DNA from: an uncultured Mycoplasmatota bacterium
GTDB lineage: Bacteria; Bacillota_I; Bacilli_A; RF39; UBA660
NCBI GenBank assembly: GCA_947296775.1
Contig: CAMYRF010000044.1
Location: 1-7,281 of the forward strand
Direction: 5' to 3'
Length of the DNA: 7,281 nucleotides
Shown here: piece by piece, positions 1 through 4,900 of the stretch
How positions within the stretch are numbered: the stretch's first letter is position 1
How the letters are laid out: every line of letters starts with the position of its first letter
Notes under the pieces: generated by a model
Seen by the model: the letters and a program-made list of their open reading frames with translations, nothing else
The model's database searches: none
Told to the model about the DNA's origin: nothing
Translations under genes and position numbers: made by a program

Positions 1-1
1 C

Positions 2-313
2 TGTTTGCTTATAACTCCATATAATGAGGAATTGGGAAAGAAAGTAGAAAATGAATTGATTGGAAATAATATTAAAGTATTAAAAAGTATTAATTTAAAT
101 TTATTGAATACAAAAGACTATTTTGATTTTGGGGTAAATAAGTTAAAACAATTTATCATTGAAAACTATAATAATGATTATGAAAACATAGTTGTTTCAT
201 GTACCAATTTACCAACAATACATTTTATAGATGAATTAGAAGAAAAACTAAACACTACAATAATTTCTAGTAATTCAAGTATGTTTAGTAAAATTCTTAG
301 AGATAATCAGTAG
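2..313 (+). CDS. Asp/Glu racemase superfamily enzyme (maleate isomerase/arylmalonate decarboxylase-like), C-terminal part
   Basis: This is the 3' end of a gene that begins before the window; the TTG at position 5 is simply the first start-like codon and is not the true start. About 103 residues are visible. They read as the second half of the cysteine-dependent Asp/Glu racemase fold: an opening ITPYNEEL segment, then a hydrophobic strand ending in SCTNLPT (Cys codon at 200-202), then IDELEEKL, then ISSNSSMF. In maleate isomerases and arylmalonate decarboxylases this SCTN cysteine is one of the active-site thiols, and an SSN motif follows it in the same place. Family members isomerise, racemise or decarboxylate small dicarboxylic acids or hydantoins in the cytoplasm. 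The substrate cannot be read from the sequence. The stop lies 10 nt before the next gene, so the two are probably co-transcribed. The first active-site cysteine would lie upstream and cannot be checked. Confidence 0.72.
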   Translation, partial: CLLITPYNEELGKKVENELIGNNIKVLKSINLNLLNTKDYFDFGVNKLKQFIIENYNNDYENIVVSCTNLPTIHFIDELEEKLNTTIISSNSSMFSKILRDNQ

Positions 314-323
314 AGGAGATCGT

Positions 324-1109
324 ATGACAAAGGAAGAATTAAAACAAATTTTGGATGTTTGCAGTAGTTGTCCAGAAGTAAGAGAAGATATTTTTAAAAA
401 TCATGATAATAATATGTGGTGGCCATTAGAAGTAGAAGATTATAGAAAAAGACTTTTAATAGCAGGTCTATCGACAAGAATTTCATATAGTATGATAAAT
501 AGCTATAAAAAAATAATAGATGAATTAAACTCTTTTAGCTATGATGAAATAACAAATATGTCAGAAGAACAAATAGTATCTATTATTAAAGGTTTGGGTT
601 TATCAAATACAAGATATAAATATATGCGTTCGATGATAGAGTTTATCAATAATTATGAGACAGAATTGTTAAATATGTCAAACGAACAAATAATTGAGTT
701 AATTGCAAAAAATGTTAATGGAGCATCCTATAAAGTGGCTCAATGTTGTGTGTTGTATATGCGTGGGTACTATGAATCAGGAATAATGCCTGTCGATAGT
801 GGTATGAAAGATGTTGAATTACCTTGTTTAGGTTTTGAATCTTATAAAAATGCAATAGGACATGATAAACTCCGAAAGGAATTGCAGGATTTAGTTGATG
901 GCTTAGATTTGGAAGAAATTATAATTAAAAATGGATATAGTGATTTAGACATTCCTGATTACAAGAATGCTACATGGTGGGCTCATTTAGTCTTAATTTA
1001 TTATAAGAGACATTATTGCAATAAACATAAGCCAGATAATTGTCCATTATATAGCAATGAAAATATAAAAACACTTTGTTTATGTAATCGCCAAAAGGAT
1101 AGAGGGTGA
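324..1109 (+). CDS. HhH-GPD / endonuclease III-fold DNA glycosylase-like protein
   Basis: The 261-residue protein follows the layout of the endonuclease III superfamily. Residues 44-58 (LLIAGLSTRISYSMI) match the early helix with the LS-T/Q segment, residues 79-111 the IIKGLGLSNTRYKYMRSMIEFI helices, and residues 131-141 (VNGASYKVAQC) the helix-hairpin-helix. There Lys137 aligns with the catalytic lysine of bifunctional glycosylases. VDSGM at 157-161 puts Asp158 where the general catalytic Asp sits. The second hairpin glycine is replaced by Ser. Four C-terminal cysteines (232, 240, 252, 254; CX7CX11CXC) could bind an Fe-S cluster or metal, but their spacing is not the CX6CX2CX5C of Nth. The family excises damaged or modified bases; related HhH proteins act in phage thymine hypermodification. 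The ATG at 324 has an AGGAG site 5 nt upstream. Family fold likely; substrate unknown. Confidence 0.7.
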   Translation: MTKEELKQILDVCSSCPEVREDIFKNHDNNMWWPLEVEDYRKRLLIAGLSTRISYSMINSYKKIIDELNSFSYDEITNMSEEQIVSIIKGLGLSNTRYKYMRSMIEFINNYETELLNMSNEQIIELIAKNVNGASYKVAQCCVLYMRGYYESGIMPVDSGMKDVELPCLGFESYKNAIGHDKLRKELQDLVDGLDLEEIIIKNGYSDLDIPDYKNATWWAHLVLIYYKRHYCNKHKPDNCPLYSNENIKTLCLCNRQKDRG

Positions 1110-1113
1110 AACA

Positions 1114-1611
1114 ATGATTATCGTTGAAGGAATAGATGGTGTAGGAAAAACTACACTAGTTGATTATCTTGTAACTCAAGGTATGTCAAAACATCATTTT
1201 GGTTATGATTCGAAAAATTTAGATTTAATTACAAAATATATGAGTCTTTTAAAGGATAATACAGATTCTTTAGTTTTAGATCGCTCTTTTATTAGTGAAA
1301 TGGTATATGGACCAGTTATTAGAAATATGTGCAAATTAGAATTAGAAGATTATAGAAAACTATTACTTGCTTATAAAGATAGGGGAGTATCTATAATTTA
1401 TTTGATCGCACCTAAAGTTGAATTACTAAAACGCAGGCAACATGATGATTCTGATTACTCTAATATTGAAAAATACTATGATGAATTAAATGGGCAATAT
1501 GATTCTATTATGGAATATAGTAACCAATTTGTTGATGTACATAAATTTGATACTCACGAAATGAGTGAGAATGAAGTGCAAGAATTAGTTAGGAAGATTG
1601 TGTTAAAATGA
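1114..1611 (+). CDS. Thymidylate kinase-like P-loop (deoxy)nucleotide kinase
   Basis: A compact 165-residue kinase. The Walker A loop is GIDGVGKT at residues 6-13, preceded by the VEG strand typical of dTMP kinases. DRSFISEMVYG at 56-66 matches the DR-x-x-x-S substrate-binding segment of thymidylate and deoxynucleoside kinases, in a variant I associate with phage-type dNMP kinase-like proteins. RRQHDD at 107-112 sits where the arginine-bearing LID is expected. It is shorter than a housekeeping Tmk (about 200-215 residues), so it is probably a specialised paralogue rather than the cell's main enzyme. The expected reaction is ATP-dependent phosphorylation of a nucleoside or nucleoside monophosphate in the cytoplasm. 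The start is 4 nt after the previous stop, with a GGG-containing Shine-Dalgarno overlapping that stop. Its TGA overlaps the next ATG (ATGA at 1608-1611), which implies translational coupling. Confidence 0.75.
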   Translation: MIIVEGIDGVGKTTLVDYLVTQGMSKHHFGYDSKNLDLITKYMSLLKDNTDSLVLDRSFISEMVYGPVIRNMCKLELEDYRKLLLAYKDRGVSIIYLIAPKVELLKRRQHDDSDYSNIEKYYDELNGQYDSIMEYSNQFVDVHKFDTHEMSENEVQELVRKIVLK

Positions 1612-3155
1612 TTGATATTTGTTTTGTAGGAAATAGTTCGATTGATCATATTATAACTAAAAATGGTAAATTTAAAACCTTTGGTGGTAGTGCTCTATAC
1701 ACTTCTTTTTCTTGTCGCTATTCTTCTGAAAATAGAGTTGCAATTATTAGTAATGTTAATGATAAACTAAAAAAAGAACTAGAAAAAAACAAAATAGAAA
1801 TAATTGGTAATGTTAGCCCATTAGTTGAATTTAAAATAAATGAAATTGATGGGACTTGTGTTGCAGAAAAATATTATGATAGTAATATTTCAATAACAGA
1901 GAACTTAAATATTAATCATTTACATGTTTCTTTTAGAAAAGGTGTTAACATAGATAATATTTTAGAAAATCCAAAAATAAAGTATAATATTTTATCAATA
2001 GATGTGATGCTTCATAGTGTTAAAGAATATATTCCATATATAATAAAATATTTAGAGAAAATAGATATCTTGTTTTGTAATATGGAAGAATATTCTTTGA
2101 TAAAAGATATTGTTCAAAAAATTCCTATTAAGATAATTACAAATGAAGATAAACCAGTCATAGTAATAAAAGAAAATGAAAATTTAATTTTTAAACCACG
2201 AAAAGCAAATAAAATTATTTCAACTACTGGGGCAGGGGATACTTTTATTGGTGGTTTTTTATCTGATTATGTAAATAATAAAAATATACATTCCGCTGTT
2301 ATTCAGGGAATATATAACAGCTCTGTAGCTATAAAAAAAGTTGGATATTTGAATTCAGAAGATTTACTTTTAAAATTTGATGTTAAAGAAAGAAGGTTAC
2401 CAAATAATATTATAGTTATTGGAAATTCATGTGCGGGTAAGACAACATTCATAGAATTTTTAAAACAATATTTTACTGTTTTTACTGACATAGATGATTT
2501 AGAACCATTATTAGAAGTATTTATGATGGATGATGTATCAACTGATGAAAATGAAGAAATGTTTAAAAAAGTAGATGCTAAAATAAAATTTATGCATGAT
2601 ATTTATAATGAGTATTTATCTGATTTTGATAATATAAATCATTATAGTAAAAAATCTAAAAATGGAAAGGGACATGATATTGTAAGACCAATATTATGGG
2701 ATTTAATTTTGGAAAATGCTATTACAGGATTGCATCAACAAAACAATATAATCCAATTTTCAAGGGGATTAGATTCTGTTTATGAAAAAGAAGTTGGAAA
2801 AGATATTTATGGTAGAAGTATTAAGCTGATTTTGAATAAACTACCAAACCCTACTAATTCTATAATTATAAATTTAACTTCTGATTTAGATGTTAGAAAA
2901 AAGCGTAATGCAGATAGATTTGCTAGAGGTGGACATTTTGTTTCAGAGGAGACTATGGAACAAGTTTATGGACAGGATATATTTGTTTATAACGATGTTC
3001 ATGATAATTGTGGATACATAGATGTTGATGGTATGTTATACCCTGTAGTTACGATAATTAATAACGATTTCTTAACACCTATTGAATTAAAAAAATTTTT
3101 ATTATATAATCTAAATAGAGTAATAGAATATTATAATTCATTTAAGGAGGAATAG
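1608..3155 (+). CDS. PfkB-family kinase fused to a second P-loop kinase-like domain
   Basis: A 515-residue two-domain protein. Residues 1 to about 250 are a PfkB/ribokinase-type kinase: an initial FVGNSSID strand, the FGGSALYTS segment (Gly26-Gly27) that closes over the substrate, and STTGAGDTFIGGF at 205-217, with the anion hole and catalytic base Asp211. PfkB enzymes phosphorylate sugars or nucleosides such as ribose, adenosine or pseudouridine. From about residue 266 a second domain begins with IIVIGNSCAGKTTF, a clear Walker A (272-279). It has an acidic DIDDLEP segment where nucleotide or nucleoside kinases bind substrate, and an Arg/Lys-rich possible LID (RKKRNADRFARGG). The two active sites on one chain suggest consecutive phosphorylations or channelled intermediates, which is inference. 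ATG overlaps the preceding stop; an AGGA site lies 13 nt upstream, rather far, so coupling may matter. Substrates unknown. ATA is frequent (11 of the first 25 Ile codons, against 5 of 25 in trpS). Confidence 0.78.
   Translation: MIDICFVGNSSIDHIITKNGKFKTFGGSALYTSFSCRYSSENRVAIISNVNDKLKKELEKNKIEIIGNVSPLVEFKINEIDGTCVAEKYYDSNISITENLNINHLHVSFRKGVNIDNILENPKIKYNILSIDVMLHSVKEYIPYIIKYLEKIDILFCNMEEYSLIKDIVQKIPIKIITNEDKPVIVIKENENLIFKPRKANKIISTTGAGDTFIGGFLSDYVNNKNIHSAVIQGIYNSSVAIKKVGYLNSEDLLLKFDVKERRLPNNIIVIGNSCAGKTTFIEFLKQYFTVFTDIDDLEPLLEVFMMDDVSTDENEEMFKKVDAKIKFMHDIYNEYLSDFDNINHYSKKSKNGKGHDIVRPILWDLILENAITGLHQQNNIIQFSRGLDSVYEKEVGKDIYGRSIKLILNKLPNPTNSIIINLTSDLDVRKKRNADRFARGGHFVSEETMEQVYGQDIFVYNDVHDNCGYIDVDGMLYPVVTIINNDFLTPIELKKFLLYNLNRVIEYYNSFKEE
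3144..3150 (+). promoter_or_regulatory. Strong Shine-Dalgarno site inside the operon
   Basis: AAGGAGG, an essentially full match to the 16S anti-Shine-Dalgarno, ends 9 nt before the ATG at 3160 and lies within the last codons of the preceding gene. It is the strongest ribosome site in the operon. It supports 3160 as start, over the in-frame ATG two codons later, and suggests the MazG-like protein is made at a higher level than the fusion kinase. Confidence 0.7.
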
Positions 3156-3159
3156 AATA

Positions 3160-3459
3160 ATGGACATGAAAAAGATGCAAAAAGATATTTGGCAAAATAA
3201 AGTTAAGAAAGGATTTAATACAACTGATGTAAATAAAGAATTTTGCTTTTTATACGGTGAGGTTGCTGAAGCACATGACGCCTATAGAAAGAAAAAGGAT
3301 GATTTAGGTGCAGAATTGGCAGATGTAGCAATTTATTTAATGGGATTGTCAGAAATGCTTGGCTTTGATTTGGAAGATGAAATCATTAGTAAAGTTTCTA
3401 AAAATTCCAAAAGAGTGTACAAAAATATTGATGGTGTCAATGTTAGAGTTAGTGATTGA
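3160..3459 (+). CDS. MazG-like nucleotide pyrophosphohydrolase
   Basis: A 99-residue, mostly helical protein with the all-alpha NTP pyrophosphohydrolase signature. GEVAEA at 33-38 supplies Glu34 and Glu37, and AELADVAIYL at 51-60 supplies Glu52 and Asp55. This is the E-x-x-E ... E-x-x-D set that binds Mg2+ in MazG, dCTPase and iMazG-type enzymes. The first Glu of the classic EExxE motif is Gly33, which occurs in MazG-like relatives and need not abolish activity. KNSKR at 81-85 resembles the basic C-terminal segment that follows the metal site. Such enzymes hydrolyse (d)NTPs to (d)NMPs and PPi and often remove non-canonical nucleotides. The single short domain is the size of minimal MazG-like proteins, against about 260 residues for two-domain E. 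coli MazG. It starts 4 nt after the fusion kinase and is the last gene of the operon. Family call good; substrate unknown. Confidence 0.82.
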   Translation: MDMKKMQKDIWQNKVKKGFNTTDVNKEFCFLYGEVAEAHDAYRKKKDDLGAELADVAIYLMGLSEMLGFDLEDEIISKVSKNSKRVYKNIDGVNVRVSD

Positions 3460-3495
3460 GCATCAACAAAAAAATTATAGATTTGAAATTATGAA

Positions 3496-3515
3496 TTTTA
3501 AAATTAATTTTAAAA
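3496..3515. repeat. AT-only perfect palindrome after the operon
   Basis: A 20-nt perfect palindrome made of alternating TTTT/AAAA blocks around a central TTAA, 36 nt after the last stop of the operon. It could form a weak hairpin at the 3' end of the operon mRNA, but in DNA this AT-rich it may be chance. No GC pairs and no clean T-tract follow, so I do not call it a terminator. Confidence 0.3.
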
Positions 3516-3550
3516 ACTAAATAAAAACTATTCCATTTTTCGACAAAATG

Positions 3551-3559
3551 TGATACAAT
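3551..3559 (+). promoter_or_regulatory. Extended -10 promoter upstream of a short transcript
   Basis: TGA followed by TACAAT (3554-3559) forms an extended -10 element. At 17-nt spacing the -35 (TTCCAT, 3531-3536) is poor, as is common with extended -10 promoters. Transcription would begin near 3566 and meet the terminator ending at 3620 after about 55 nt. Confidence 0.45.
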
Positions 3560-3565
3560 GTAATT

Positions 3566-3620
3566 GCAGTATGATTTATGTTTTTAGCTGTAGACAGCCT
3601 GTAGTTTGGGCTGTTTTTTT
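3566..3620 (+). ncRNA. Possible short transcript/leader ending at an intrinsic terminator
   Basis: The stretch between the extended -10 at 3551-3559 and the T-tract at 3614-3620 would give an RNA of about 55 nt. GCTG (3587-3590) can pair with CAGC (3595-3598), and the same CAGC is needed by the terminator stem, so two exclusive folds are possible. I see no T-box (specifier stem or AGGGTGGNACCGCG element) or other known riboswitch. An 18-codon frame from the ATG at 3571 has one Trp codon and no Shine-Dalgarno. The RNA may be a small RNA, an attenuated leader, or only the tail of the upstream operon. Confidence 0.22.
3592..3620 (+). terminator. Intrinsic terminator between the operon and trpS
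   Basis: ACAGCC (3594-3599) pairs with GGCTGT (3609-3614) around a 9-nt loop and is followed by a run of seven T (3614-3620); weaker A-T and G-T pairs extend the base of the stem to 3592. It would end read-through from the operon and any transcript started at the promoter near 3551. Confidence 0.85.
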
Positions 3621-3632
3621 GTTTTGATTTAT

Positions 3633-3640
3633 GGTATACT
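3633..3640 (+). promoter_or_regulatory. Extended -10 promoter of trpS
   Basis: TGG followed by TATACT (3635-3640) is a good extended -10. The -35 region falls in the terminator T-tract (TGTTTT, 3612-3617) and is weak. The start of transcription would be near 3647, leaving a short leader of about 27 nt with an AAAGGAGA ribosome site at about 3658-3665 ahead of the ATG at 3674. The same 13-nt block, tttatggtatact, recurs at 6846-6858. Confidence 0.7.
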
Positions 3641-3673
3641 TATTTATAGTTTTAATCAAAGGAGAAATGTGTT

Positions 3674-4759
3674 ATGAAAAATATAGTATTAACAGGTGAT
3701 AGACCAACTGGAAAACTACATTTAGGTCATTTTGTTGGTTCTTTAATGCAAAGGGTTGAAATGCAAAATTCTGGTAAATATGATGAAATTTATATCGAAA
3801 TTGCAGATTCTCAGGCAACAACTGATAATGCTGATAATATCGAAAAAATAAGACAAAATGTTATAGAAGTCGCACTTGATTATTTAGCTTGTGGTATTGA
3901 TCCAAATAAAACAACTATTTATCTTCAATCACAAGTACCTGAATTATGTGAATTAACTTTTTATTATCTTAATTTAGTTACTTTATCACGTTTACAAAGA
4001 AATCCAACCGTAAAACAAGAAATTAAAATGCGTGGTTTTGAAACTAGTATTCCTACTGGATTTTTAACTTATCCAGTAAGTCAAGCTGCAGATATAACTG
4101 CATTTAATGCGAATATCATTCCTGTAGGTGATGATCAATTACCTATGATTGAACAAACTAGAGAAATTGTTAGAAGTTTTAATTCAATGTATGGTGAAAC
4201 TTTAGTAGAACCTAAAGCTGTTTTACCAGAAAATGAAACTTGCTGCAGATTACCTGGACTAGATGGAAAAGCTAAGATGAGTAAATCTTTAGGTAATTGT
4301 ATTTATTTATCAGATTCTCCAGAAGAAATCAAAAGGAAAGTAATGGGAATGTATACTGATCCTAATCATTTAAAGGTTGAAGATCCAGGTGAAACTAAAA
4401 ATAATCCTGTATTTATTTATCTTGAAGCGTTTGCTAAAGATGAACATTTCGAAAAATATTTACCTGAATATAAGAATTTAGAAGAATTAAAAGCTCATTA
4501 TGAACGTGGTGGCTTAGGTGATATGAAGGTTAAGAAGTTTTTAAATGACGTTCTTCAAGAAATTTTAGAACCAATTAGAACTAGAAGGGAAGAATATCAA
4601 AAGAAGATCCCTGAAGTTTATCAAATTTTATTTGATGGTAGTAAAAAAGCTCAAAGTGTGGCTGCAGAAACAACTGCAAAAGTAAAAAACGCAATGGGTA
4701 TTAATTATTTTGAAGATACTGATTTAATAAATGAACAAGCTAAAAAGTTTTCAGAATAA
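3674..4759 (+). CDS. trpS: Tryptophanyl-tRNA synthetase
   Basis: Charges tRNA-Trp with tryptophan using ATP in the cytoplasm; a class Ic synthetase that works as a homodimer. The start GDRPTGKLHLGHFVGSL (residues 8-24) contains the HIGH signature as HLGH at 16-19, and KMSKS is intact at 201-205. Between them are TYPVSQAADITAF and VGDDQLPMIEQTREI, the tryptophan/AMP pocket and helices typical of TrpRS. It belongs to the long form with GDRPTGKLHLGH that I associate with streptococci and other Bacilli, rather than the SGIQPSG form of Bacillus subtilis. At 361 residues it is slightly longer than the usual 330-345, with the extra at the C-terminus. It has its own promoter and terminator and is not part of the upstream operon. 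Low ATA use (5 of 25 Ile codons) fits a well-expressed housekeeping gene. Confidence 0.96.
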   Translation: MKNIVLTGDRPTGKLHLGHFVGSLMQRVEMQNSGKYDEIYIEIADSQATTDNADNIEKIRQNVIEVALDYLACGIDPNKTTIYLQSQVPELCELTFYYLNLVTLSRLQRNPTVKQEIKMRGFETSIPTGFLTYPVSQAADITAFNANIIPVGDDQLPMIEQTREIVRSFNSMYGETLVEPKAVLPENETCCRLPGLDGKAKMSKSLGNCIYLSDSPEEIKRKVMGMYTDPNHLKVEDPGETKNNPVFIYLEAFAKDEHFEKYLPEYKNLEELKAHYERGGLGDMKVKKFLNDVLQEILEPIRTRREEYQKKIPEVYQILFDGSKKAQSVAAETTAKVKNAMGINYFEDTDLINEQAKKFSE

Positions 4760-4779
4760 AATTAATAAAAATTATATAT

Positions 4780-4810
4780 AAAGTTTCTTAATTTGTTAAG
4801 AGACTTTTTT
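4780..4810 (+). terminator. Intrinsic terminator of trpS
   Basis: Twelve-base arms (4780-4791 and 4796-4807) pair around a TTTG loop with a single G-T wobble, and a T-run follows to 4810. It lies 20 nt after the trpS stop. Confidence 0.88.
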
Positions 4811-4834
4811 CTTTATGATTTTTGTCGTTTGAAG

Positions 4835-4862
4835 TTGCATTTTTTTTAAAACCTGCTATAAT
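4835..4862 (+). promoter_or_regulatory. Promoter of the AMP-binding ligase gene
   Basis: TTGCAT (4835-4840), a 16-nt spacer and a consensus TATAAT (4857-4862) with an extended TGC just before it. It is the best-matching promoter in the window. The predicted start is near 4869, about 32 nt before the ATG, with an AGGGGGA ribosome site at 4888-4894. Confidence 0.82.
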
Positions 4863-4889
4863 ACGTTTATGTAGTATGTTGTATTATAG
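4856..4889. repeat. Perfect 9-bp inverted repeat over the -10 (possible operator)
   Basis: CTATAATAC (4856-4864) and GTATTATAG (4881-4889) are exact reverse complements separated by 16 nt. The left arm contains the -10 and the right arm touches the ribosome site. The left arm lies before the predicted transcription start, so it would act as a DNA site, not an mRNA hairpin. A dimeric repressor bound here would block the promoter. AT-rich sequence makes a chance match possible. Confidence 0.4.
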
Positions 4890-4900
4890 GGGGAATTTAA

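Noticed and set aside
5..7. TTG at position 5 as a real start of the first gene
   Set aside because: The frame is open to the window edge, no ribosome site can be seen, and the visible protein matches only the C-terminal half of the Asp/Glu racemase family, so the start is upstream.
2303..2491. Minus-strand open frame of 62 codons
   Set aside because: It lies wholly inside the fusion kinase gene, across the linker and second-domain start, has no ribosome site and no recognisable motif; a shadow frame.
3571..3627. Leader peptide with a Trp codon ahead of trpS
   Set aside because: The 18-codon frame from ATG 3571 has only one TGG, no Shine-Dalgarno, and begins about 5 nt after the predicted transcript start. 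Classical Trp attenuation needs adjacent Trp codons and efficient translation.
3460..3673. T-box riboswitch controlling trpS
   Set aside because: No specifier stem and no conserved AGGGTGGNACCGCG antiterminator sequence; the trpS leader from its near promoter is only about 27 nt.
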